Below are positions 51,609 to 58,857 of a DNA stretch of 64,000 nt, one piece after another (the first letter of the stretch is position 1; every line of letters starts with the position of its first letter). Made by a program: the position numbers and the translations under genes. The notes under the pieces are model-generated. The model was not told where the DNA came from. It was given only the letters and a program-made list of their open reading frames with translations, and searched no databases. Source of the stretch: Mycobacterium conspicuum (GTDB lineage Bacteria > Actinomycetota > Actinomycetes > Mycobacteriales > Mycobacteriaceae); NCBI RefSeq assembly GCF_010730195.1, contig NZ_AP022613.1:5084001-5148000 (forward strand), in the 5' to 3' direction.

Positions 51609-51655
51609 TTGAGACTTCAGTATCACTAGTTTGGATTTGGCGAGTCAAGCCTCAA
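51609..51655. promoter_or_regulatory. Divergent promoter region with imperfect inverted repeat
   Basis: TTGAGACTT (51609-51617) and AAGCCTCAA (51647-51655) pair at 8 of 9 positions across 29 bases, between the kinase-operon start and tetR. It is a weak candidate operator. Confidence 0.3.
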
Positions 51656-51675
51656 ACCGGGCAGGGGTGGCTTTC

Positions 51676-52293
51676 GTGACGCTCGAAGCGACGGAGACAA
51701 CCGACGGTCGCTCGCTGCGCCGGCAGCGAAATGCCGCCCAGCTCTACGACGCCGCCAGCGACCTGCTGGCGTCGCGTTCCTTCGACGACCTCAGTGTCGA
51801 GGAGATCTGCGCGCATGCCGACATCGGCCGGGCCACCTTCTTCCGGATCTTTGGAACCAAGGCGGGCCTACTGCGAGAGTTCAATCGCCGCTTGGCGCAG
51901 GATGCTGCGATCCGTATCGCCAACGCCGGAACCGCCGACATTGCAACGAAACTCGGCCACGTCCGGGCCGCGATCTACGATGCCTGGCGCGAGGCCGGAC
52001 CCGGCCATATCCGGATGGCCGAGGAGTTCGTCCGGGCGGCACCATCGAACGAGCCCCACGCGGGGCATCCGGAGTTGCTGGGAATCATCGTCGACGCCGT
52101 GTCCACGGCAATCGAGTCGGGCGAACTCACCGACTCGGTGCCGGTTGAGCTGGCGGCATCGCTGGCGCTGATCCAACTGGTGGCACCGATGTCCTACGTG
52201 CTGAGCGGCGAGGATGTCGATGTCGACCAACTGGCACAGCTACTGCTCGTCCAATGGCTGCGCGGGATGGGAGTCAGGAAACGACGCGGCTGA
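51676..52293 (+). CDS. TetR-family regulator of the kinase/oxidoreductase operon
   Basis: A TetR regulator of about 205 residues with helix-turn-helix LSVEEICAHADIGRATFFRIFG near residues 38-59. The GTG at 51676 was chosen for AGGGG upstream; a TTG at 51631 and a GTG at 51667 are in frame. Its divergence from the three-gene operon at 47144-51593 suggests that it controls that operon. Confidence 0.83.
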   Translation: MTLEATETTDGRSLRRQRNAAQLYDAASDLLASRSFDDLSVEEICAHADIGRATFFRIFGTKAGLLREFNRRLAQDAAIRIANAGTADIATKLGHVRAAIYDAWREAGPGHIRMAEEFVRAAPSNEPHAGHPELLGIIVDAVSTAIESGELTDSVPVELAASLALIQLVAPMSYVLSGEDVDVDQLAQLLLVQWLRGMGVRKRRG

Positions 52294-52303
52294 AGGCGCC
52301 CGA

Positions 52304-52651
52304 TTACTGACCGACCACGCAGAACACATTGCCCTCGGGGTCGGCCATTACCACCCAGCGGAAGCTGTCGCTGATCGTGCGCCCGCCCACCTCGGTGGCG
52401 CCGGCGGACTTCAGCCGCGCCACCTCGGCATCCAGATCCGCAACACTGAAATCCAAATGCACGCGGTTCTTTCCGGGGGTCGGATCGGGCACCTTCTGGA
52501 ATCCCAGCCGGGGCCCCTCGGGTCGGGTCACCGCGATGAATTCGCCGGGGAGTAGCTCCTGGGCCGTCCCCCCGAACTGCTTGGCCCACCAGTCGGCCAG
52601 CTTCGCGGGGTCGTCGCAGTCGAACGTGACCATTTCAACTTTGAGCGTCAT
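52304..52651 (-). CDS. Glyoxalase/VOC-family protein (Rv0801-like)
   Basis: A 115-residue VOC-fold protein with two beta-alpha-beta modules (VEMVTFDCDDPAKLADWW and VHLDFSVADLDAEV; ending VMADPEGNVFCVV). The conserved His/Glu positions fit a metal-binding or ligand-sequestering member. Size and place before pepC match Rv0801. The substrate is unknown. Confidence 0.88.
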   Translation of the reverse strand: MTLKVEMVTFDCDDPAKLADWWAKQFGGTAQELLPGEFIAVTRPEGPRLGFQKVPDPTPGKNRVHLDFSVADLDAEVARLKSAGATEVGGRTISDSFRWVVMADPEGNVFCVVGQ

Positions 52652-52759
52652 ATCGACTGACTCTAAACGCCAACCCCGACATGCCCGTAGCGGTATGAAC
52701 TGTCTTTGCGCGCGATAGGATCAGCTTCCGCAGTTCTTGCTCTCTGATGGAGGCGCGAA

Positions 52760-53824
52760 GTGGAATTCGTCATCGCGGCACCGGAATTCGTCGCGGCAGC
52801 GGCGACAGACCTTGCGAGCATCGGCTCCACCATCAGCGCCGCGAATGCGGCGGCGGCGGTCCCCACTTCGGGGGTGCTGGCCGCGGGCGGCGATGAGGTC
52901 TCGGCGGTCATCGCGGCGTTGTTTGGCCAACACGCTCGTGCCTATCAGGCATTGAGCACCCAGGCGGCGGCGTTTCATGCCCGGTTCGTCGAGACCCTGC
53001 ATGCGGGCGCGGGCTCCTACGCCAGCACCGAGGCCGCCAACGCCTCGCCGATGCAGGCCATCGAGCAGAAGGCTCTCAACGCGGTCAATGAGCCCACCTT
53101 GGCGCTGCTGAACCGGCCCCTCATCGGCAATGGGGCCAATGGCCTGGCGGGGACCGGACAGAACGGCGGCGACGGCGGGCTGCTGTGGGGCAACGGCGGC
53201 AACGGCGGATCCGGCGCGGCTGGTCAAGCCGGCGGTAGCGGCGGAAAAGCCGGGCTCTTCGGACGTGGCGGGACCGGCGGGGCCGGGGGGTCTTTCGGAG
53301 CACCCGGCGGCAACGGCGGCCAGGGCGGGGTGATCTTCGGCACCGGCGGGACCGGCGGCGCCGGCGGGGCCAACGACTCCGGAATCGGCGGCACCGGCGG
53401 GACCGGCGGCAACGCCGGGCTCTTCGGCGCCGGCGGGACCGGCGGGACCGGCGGGACCGGCACCTCAACCGGCACGACCGGCGGCACCGGCGGGCTCGGC
53501 GGGCTTGGCGGCCTGATCGGTGCCGGGGGCGCCGGCGGAACCGGCGGAGACGGCTTCGGCGCATCCTTGGGCGGGACCGGCGGATTGGGCGGCACCAGCA
53601 GGCTGGTTGGCCACGGCGGCGCCGGCGGCGACGGTGGCACCAGCATTGCCGCTGGTGGTCTGGGTGGCACGGGCGGCGACGGCGGGCCCGCCGGCATATT
53701 GGTGGGCAACGGCGGGAACGGTGGCACGGGCGGCTTCGGCAGCAACTTCACCAACCAGGGCGGCGGCGGCGTCGGAGGAGCGCACGGCGTGCTGTTCGGC
53801 AGGAACGGCAGAAGCGGCGTCTAA
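52760..53824 (+). CDS. PE_PGRS family protein
   Basis: A 354-residue protein with an N-terminal PE domain (about residues 1-95, PEFVAAAATDLASIGS with the Pro-Glu after a short hydrophobic start), a GNGANG-type linker, and a PGRS region from about residue 124 made of GGxGG repeats with Asn, Thr and Asp. PE proteins are exported by ESX type VII systems and display the PGRS part at the surface. GTG start after GGAGG. It has no partner PPE gene. It is inserted between Rv0801-like and pepC genes compared with M. tuberculosis. PE_PGRS proteins are limited to certain slow-growing mycobacteria. Confidence 0.93.
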   Translation: MEFVIAAPEFVAAAATDLASIGSTISAANAAAAVPTSGVLAAGGDEVSAVIAALFGQHARAYQALSTQAAAFHARFVETLHAGAGSYASTEAANASPMQAIEQKALNAVNEPTLALLNRPLIGNGANGLAGTGQNGGDGGLLWGNGGNGGSGAAGQAGGSGGKAGLFGRGGTGGAGGSFGAPGGNGGQGGVIFGTGGTGGAGGANDSGIGGTGGTGGNAGLFGAGGTGGTGGTGTSTGTTGGTGGLGGLGGLIGAGGAGGTGGDGFGASLGGTGGLGGTSRLVGHGGAGGDGGTSIAAGGLGGTGGDGGPAGILVGNGGNGGTGGFGSNFTNQGGGGVGGAHGVLFGRNGRSGV

Positions 53825-53854
53825 ATCCTGTTGCCTCGCAACGCAATTCGCTGC

Positions 53855-54922
53855 TCAGGCGATTTGAGCCAGCGCTTTCGCACTTTCCAGGTCGGTGTAG
53901 GCGAACGAATACCGTTGCGCCAGTGCGACGGAGACCTCCGTGCGTTGCCATTCGCCGGCGCTGGCGGTCACCAGCCAGATGGCCAGCCCGTGGGCGACCG
54001 ACGCGCGGTAGCGCAACCAGATCTCGTCCGTGCTGGGCAGTTCGTCGGCCGGCAGCCCCAGCGAGTCTCGGTATTCCGTAAGGAGGTCGCGCTCGCTGCG
54101 GCGCCGATCCTCGACGGTCAGGGCACCTTGCAGGAAATAGCCCAGATCCAGTGACCAGTTGCCCCGCCGGGCGACCTGCCAGTCCAGGAACCCCACCTCG
54201 CCGCTGGGCAGCAGGTAGGTGTTGCCCAGATGCGGGTCGCCGTGCAACAGCGTCTGCGGCGACGTGGTCAACGTGGCGACGTACGGCTTCCAGATCGAGT
54301 CGATCAGCCTGTCGATGGTTAACGACAGCACTTCCGCTGGCGCGTCGTCGCCCAGGCGGTCCAGCGCGGCGGGCAGCGGCGCCGCCTCCATACCCCGCCA
54401 CGGCAGGAACGGCTCGAGCCATCCCAAGGCGGGTTCACGCAGCACGCGGTCGCCCCAGTATCGGCCGTGCATCCGGGCCAGGCCACGCACGCCGGTGGCG
54501 ACCTGTTCGACGGTGAACGGTCGGGAGCCATCGCGAGGGTCGGCTCCCCGCGCCCTGAGGTCCTCCATGACCATGACGAAGTCGTAGTCGGCCTCGTCGA
54601 TCAGCGCGGCGTGGATGGCGGGGTGCTCGAGCGGCAACCGCACCCCGCAGGTGAATAGGCGCGGCTCGTGGAACATGCCGCTGGTCAGGCGGATCATCGC
54701 CTTGTGCGCGGGGTCGGCGGCCTTGACGAAGACGGTGGCAGGCCCGTCCCCCGCTTGGTAGGTCAGACCCAGCCGGGCGCGACGGTTGGTGCCGTCGTCG
54801 CGAAGTTCGACATTCACCGTGTCGACCTGGACCCCGGGGAAGTCCGCGGCCAACGCGGCCGACATCCATGCGGGCGTGATCTCCTCCCAGGTCTTGGGAA
54901 CCGACAACGAGGGAGCGCTCAC
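53855..54922 (-). CDS. APH-like phosphotransferase
   Basis: A 355-residue protein with the aminoglycoside-phosphotransferase/EcKinase fold: VFVKAADP (nucleotide Lys), LLHGDPHLGNTYL (catalytic Asp and Asn) and GFLDWQVARRG (metal-binding Asp). It is distantly similar to the kinase-like protein at 50514. The GTG at 54922 was chosen for AGAGGA upstream; a GTG at 54949 lies inside the operator. It is divergent from tetR with a palindromic site between them. Confidence 0.82.
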   Translation of the reverse strand: MSAPSLSVPKTWEEITPAWMSAALAADFPGVQVDTVNVELRDDGTNRRARLGLTYQAGDGPATVFVKAADPAHKAMIRLTSGMFHEPRLFTCGVRLPLEHPAIHAALIDEADYDFVMVMEDLRARGADPRDGSRPFTVEQVATGVRGLARMHGRYWGDRVLREPALGWLEPFLPWRGMEAAPLPAALDRLGDDAPAEVLSLTIDRLIDSIWKPYVATLTTSPQTLLHGDPHLGNTYLLPSGEVGFLDWQVARRGNWSLDLGYFLQGALTVEDRRRSERDLLTEYRDSLGLPADELPSTDEIWLRYRASVAHGLAIWLVTASAGEWQRTEVSVALAQRYSFAYTDLESAKALAQIA

Positions 54923-54936
54923 CGATGGGTCCTCTC

Positions 54937-54963
54937 TTAGAAACGACACGTATCGTTTCCTAA
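54937..54963. promoter_or_regulatory. TetR operator between the kinase-like and tetR genes
   Basis: AAACGA (54941-54946) and TCGTTT (54953-54958) form a perfect inverted repeat with a 6-base spacer, flanked by TTAG and CTAA that extend the symmetry imperfectly. It directly abuts the tetR start codon. Confidence 0.65.
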
Positions 54964-55611
54964 ATGGTCACGACGAACGTAGCCCAACCGACCGGCCCGC
55001 CGCCAGTCCCCGCTGAACTCGATGCCCGGGTCGGCCGGCCGCGTGACAGTCGGCTGCACCGCACGATCCTGGACGCCACCCGGGAGCTGCTGACGACCCG
55101 CAGCTATGCCGAACTTTCGATGGAAAGCGTCGCGGCGCGCGCGCAAGTGGGAAAGAAGACGCTCTACCGGCGGTGGTCATCGAAGGCGCCGCTGGTCGCC
55201 GAGGCGGTGCTGGACGCCTACGGCGGGTCGGGGTCGTTTCCCGTCGCCGACACCGGAGACATCCGCGCAGACCTGCGGACGTGGCTCGACGAACACGCCG
55301 AATTTTTGGCCGACCCGCCCAATGCCGCTTTGGTGCGGGCCCTCGTCGCCGCGGCGGCCGCTCGCCCGGGCGATGGCGAGGATCTGTATCGCCAGCTGAG
55401 CGCTCCGCAGCTCGCGGGTTTGACGACGCGGCTCCGCAACGCCGTCGAGGCCGGGGAGCTGCGCCCCGATACCGACACCGAGGCCGTCGCCACCGCGATC
55501 GTCGGGACCATGCTCTTGCATGCGCTCGCGCAGCCGGGTGGCGGCATGGGCCGACAGTTCGACGGTCTGCTCGACGCGATCCTCAACGGCGTGTCGAGCA
55601 GCGACTGTTAG
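54964..55611 (+). CDS. TetR-family regulator with TetR_C_11-like tail
   Basis: A 215-residue TetR regulator, with the N-terminal part VGRPRDSRLHRTILDATREL and helix-turn-helix SMESVAARAQVGKKTLYRRW (about residues 54-73). The ATG touches the palindrome, so the mRNA is probably leaderless and autorepressed. It overlaps the end of pepC (convergent) by four bases. It likely controls the divergent kinase-like gene. Confidence 0.88.
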   Translation: MVTTNVAQPTGPPPVPAELDARVGRPRDSRLHRTILDATRELLTTRSYAELSMESVAARAQVGKKTLYRRWSSKAPLVAEAVLDAYGGSGSFPVADTGDIRADLRTWLDEHAEFLADPPNAALVRALVAAAAARPGDGEDLYRQLSAPQLAGLTTRLRNAVEAGELRPDTDTEAVATAIVGTMLLHALAQPGGGMGRQFDGLLDAILNGVSSSDC

Positions 55612-56861
55612 TCGGGAGACAAGAAGGCTCGCATCGCCGCCGAGTACCTGGGCACGTCGTGGGCGCCCATCAGCTCGCGCGCGGAGTGCATCGCAAGCTG
55701 GGGCGCGCCGACGTCGACGGTGGGGATGCCGGTGCGCGCCGCGGCCAGCGGCCCGATCGTCGTACCGCACGGCAGGTCGGCCCGGTGCTCATAGCGCTGC
55801 AATCCGACCCCGGCCTGGCGGCAGGCCAACTCGAACGCCGCCGCCGTGCGTCCGTCGGTGGCGTAACGCAGATTGGGGTGCACCTTGAGCACCGGACCGG
55901 CGTTGACCTCGATCAGGTGGCCGGGCTCGTGGCGATCCGGGTAGTTGGGGTGGGTGGCGTGCGCCATGTCGGCGGAAGCCAGCAGCGAGACGGGCAGCCG
56001 GCGCAGGTAGTCCTCCCGCCCGCCACCGCCGCTGAGCACGATGCGCTCCAGCACGCTGGTCAGCAGGTTGGACTGCGCGCCGTGGTCGGACGTCGAGCCG
56101 ACCTCCTCGTGGTCGAAGAGGGCCAGCACCGGCAGGTAGCCGCGCGGCTGGGCGGTCAGCAACGCCTCCATGCCCGCATAGCAACTGGCCAGGTTGTCCA
56201 GCCGGGGAGCGCTCAGCAGGCTGGAGTCGGCGCCGACCACCGTCGACGGGGTCAGGTCGTGCGTCATGAGATCGGCCGCCAGCACGTCGCCGGCGGCCAC
56301 CCCGGCCCGCTCGGCGACATACGCGATAAACGAAGCCGCGTCGCCGGATCCCCAGACCGCGTTGACGTGTCGCTGCGGATCCAAGGTGAGCGACTTGCGA
56401 TCCTCGGCCAGATGGATGGCCAGCTGCGGCACCCGCAGAATCGGATCGTCGATCCGGACCAGCCGGTGGGTGAGCCCGGAGCCGTCACGTATCGACAACC
56501 GCCCGCTGATACCCAGATCGCGGTCCAGCCAGGAGTTGAGCCACACTCCCCCGTACGGCTCCAGCGCCACCAGGCGCCAACCCGCGACCAGCCGGTCAGG
56601 GTGCTGCTTGACCCGAAAATTGGGGCTGTCGGTGTGCGCTCCGACGATCCGGAATGCGTCCGAAGGACCGTCGCTGTTCCAGGCGACCAAGGAGCCGGCG
56701 CGAACGGTGAAGTAGCGGCCCGGTAGGTCCGGCCAGCGGACGGCTTCATCGAGCTCGGTGTACCCGGCGTCGATCAGGCGTGCGGCGACCGTGGTGCAGG
56801 CGTGAAACGGCGACGGTGAAGCGTCGATGAATTCGCAGAGGCCCGCAGCATCGGCCGACAT
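55608..56861 (-). CDS. pepC: Aspartyl aminopeptidase-like M18 peptidase PepC
   Basis: A 417-residue M18 metallopeptidase that removes N-terminal (acidic) residues in the cytoplasm. The two-zinc site residues lie in VGAHTDSPN, LFDHEEVGS and the C-terminal MHSARELMGAHD. The ATG at 56861 makes the N-terminus match recalled Rv0800 (GLCEFIDASPSPFH at residue 7); in-frame ATGs at 56870 and 56873 and an upstream start at 56900 exist. Confidence 0.93.
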   Translation of the reverse strand: MSADAAGLCEFIDASPSPFHACTTVAARLIDAGYTELDEAVRWPDLPGRYFTVRAGSLVAWNSDGPSDAFRIVGAHTDSPNFRVKQHPDRLVAGWRLVALEPYGGVWLNSWLDRDLGISGRLSIRDGSGLTHRLVRIDDPILRVPQLAIHLAEDRKSLTLDPQRHVNAVWGSGDAASFIAYVAERAGVAAGDVLAADLMTHDLTPSTVVGADSSLLSAPRLDNLASCYAGMEALLTAQPRGYLPVLALFDHEEVGSTSDHGAQSNLLTSVLERIVLSGGGGREDYLRRLPVSLLASADMAHATHPNYPDRHEPGHLIEVNAGPVLKVHPNLRYATDGRTAAAFELACRQAGVGLQRYEHRADLPCGTTIGPLAAARTGIPTVDVGAPQLAMHSARELMGAHDVPRYSAAMRAFLSPD

Positions 56862-56914
56862 GTCCAACATCATGGCATTGGGCCTGAATGTCCGCGCCAC
56901 GCTAGGGTCGCAGA

Positions 56915-57934
56915 GTGCCTCCGGTTCAGCCGCAGCCCATCCTCGAGCCGTTGACGCCTGCCGCGATTTTCGTCGTGGTCACGATCGACGACGGCGGAGA
57001 GGCGACCGTGCACGACGCGCTGGCGGACATCTCCGGACTCGTGCGTGCGATTGGTTTCCGCGAGCCGCCCAAACGGTTATCGGCGATCACCTCGATCGGT
57101 TCCGACGCCTGGGATCGCTTGTTCTCCGGACCGCGCCCCGCCGAGCTGCATCCGTTCGTCGCGTTGCAAGGGCCGCGACACAGCGCGCCGGCGACGCCGG
57201 GCGACCTGTTGTTCCACATCCGGGCCGAAAGTCTGGACGTCTGTTTCGAGCTCGCCGACCGAATTCTGCAAGCGATGGCCGGGGCGGTGACCGTGGTCGA
57301 CGAGGTGCACGGGTTCCGCTACTTCGACAACCGCGACCTGCTGGGCTTTGTCGACGGAACCGAGAACCCCGACGGCCCAATCGCCGTCAGCGCCACCGTA
57401 ATTGGCGATGAGGACTCCGATTTCGAGGGCGGGTGCTACGTCCATGTGCAGAAGTACCTACATGAATTAGCGGCCTGGAATTCACTGTCGGTCACGCAAC
57501 AGGAACTGGTGATCGGCCGCACCAAGTTGGAGAACGTCGAACTCGGCGACGAGGTCAAGCCGGCGGACGCACACATCGCGCTCAACGTCATCACCGACGA
57601 GGACGGCATCGAACTCAAGATCGTGCGGCACAACATGCCGTTCGGCGAGCTCGGCAAGGGCGAGTACGGCACGTATTTCATCGGCTACTCTCGCACTCCG
57701 ACGGTGACCGAGCAGATGCTGCGGAATATGTTTCTGGGCGATCCGCCGGGGAACACCGATCGCATACTTGACTTTTCCACCGCGGTCACCGGCGGCCTGT
57801 TCTTTTCTCCCACCGTCGACTTTCTCGACGATCCGCCACCGCTGCCCGGCCCGGCGGAGGCAGCGCAGCCGGCCGGGTCCCCAGCCGCTAATGGCTCACT
57901 TTCGATCGGCAGCCTGAAAGGAACCTCTCAATGA
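56915..57934 (+). CDS. Dye-decolourising peroxidase, encapsulin cargo (Rv0799c-like)
   Basis: A 339-residue Dyp-type haem peroxidase. The family motif GFVDGTENP carries the distal Asp (near residue 148), and the proximal His is in KPADAHIALN. The C-terminal tail is Pro/Ala-rich and ends SLSIGSLKGTSQ, which matches the targeting peptide that packs such peroxidases into encapsulin shells. GTG start. The stop overlaps the encapsulin start (ATGA), so cargo and shell are coupled. The role is probably oxidative-stress defence inside the nanocompartment. Confidence 0.94.
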   Translation: MPPVQPQPILEPLTPAAIFVVVTIDDGGEATVHDALADISGLVRAIGFREPPKRLSAITSIGSDAWDRLFSGPRPAELHPFVALQGPRHSAPATPGDLLFHIRAESLDVCFELADRILQAMAGAVTVVDEVHGFRYFDNRDLLGFVDGTENPDGPIAVSATVIGDEDSDFEGGCYVHVQKYLHELAAWNSLSVTQQELVIGRTKLENVELGDEVKPADAHIALNVITDEDGIELKIVRHNMPFGELGKGEYGTYFIGYSRTPTVTEQMLRNMFLGDPPGNTDRILDFSTAVTGGLFFSPTVDFLDDPPPLPGPAEAAQPAGSPAANGSLSIGSLKGTSQ

Positions 57935-58731
57935 CGAACAACCTGTACAGGAATCTGGCGCCCGTCACCGACGTCGCTTGGGCGGAAATCGAATTGGAGG
58001 CGACGCGGACGTTCAAGCGCCATATCGCCGGGCGACGGGTGGTCGACGTGAGCGATCCCGGTGGGCCGGTCACGGCTGCGGTCAGCACGGGCCGGCTCGT
58101 CAATGTCGAAGCACCCTCCGACGGGGTGGTGGCTCACCTACGAGAAAGCAAACCGCTTGTCCGCCTGCGGGTTCCGTTCACGCTGTCACGTGTTGAGATC
58201 GACAACGTCGAGCGTGGCGCGCAGGACTCCGATTGGGATCCGGTCAAGGCGGCCGCCAAGAAGCTGGCGTTCATCGAGGACCGGGCCATTTTCGAGGGCT
58301 ACCCCGCCGCGTCGATCGAGGGCATCCGCGGCGCCAGTTCGAACAAGCCCCTGACATTGCCCGCCGATCCCCGCGGGATCCCCGACGTCATCACCCAGGC
58401 GATCTCCGAGCTGCGATTGGCCGGCGTCGACGGTCCCTACTCGGTGCTGCTGTCCGCCGAGGTCTACACCAAGGTCAGCGAGACCACCGAGCACGGGTAC
58501 CCGATCCTCGAACACATCGACCGGCTGGTCCCCGGAGACATCATTTGGGCCCCGGCCATCGACGGCGCCTTCGTATTGACCACCCGCGGCGGCGATTTCG
58601 ACCTGCAGCTGGGTACCGACGTCTCAATCGGTTACACCAGCCACGACGCCGAGACCGTGCAGCTCTATCTGCAGGAGACCCTGACGTTCCTGTGCTACAC
58701 CGCCGAGGCGTCGGTTCCGCTGAGCCTCTAG
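57931..58731 (+). CDS. enc: Encapsulin shell protein (Cfp29)
   Basis: A 266-residue HK97-fold shell protein of family 1 encapsulins, very close in pattern to M. tuberculosis Rv0798c/Cfp29: MTNNLYRNLAPVTDVAW at the N-terminus and LTFLCYTAEASVPLSL at the C-terminus. It assembles into a roughly 60-subunit compartment loaded with the peroxidase encoded just upstream. Confidence 0.96.
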   Translation: MTNNLYRNLAPVTDVAWAEIELEATRTFKRHIAGRRVVDVSDPGGPVTAAVSTGRLVNVEAPSDGVVAHLRESKPLVRLRVPFTLSRVEIDNVERGAQDSDWDPVKAAAKKLAFIEDRAIFEGYPAASIEGIRGASSNKPLTLPADPRGIPDVITQAISELRLAGVDGPYSVLLSAEVYTKVSETTEHGYPILEHIDRLVPGDIIWAPAIDGAFVLTTRGGDFDLQLGTDVSIGYTSHDAETVQLYLQETLTFLCYTAEASVPLSL

Positions 58732-58857
58732 GTGAAAATAAACACCGGCACGCCAACGCTTTGGGCAGGGAGTGCGAGTTGACGCGACCGCCGTTGGCGG
58801 TCCTACCTGCGACCGGTGACTACCGCGCGGGATTGCCGCCTAGCACACCACTTTTCG

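Noticed and set aside
53224..53754. Pro-rich minus-strand frame and Arg-rich frames across the PGRS region
   Set aside because: They are complement artefacts of the Gly-rich PGRS repeats.
53130..53820. Short repeated GGCGGCACCGGCGG-type units that could be mistaken for a CRISPR or tandem-repeat array
   Set aside because: They are the codons of GGxGG repeats in a PE_PGRS protein, irregular in spacing and in frame. No spacers are present.
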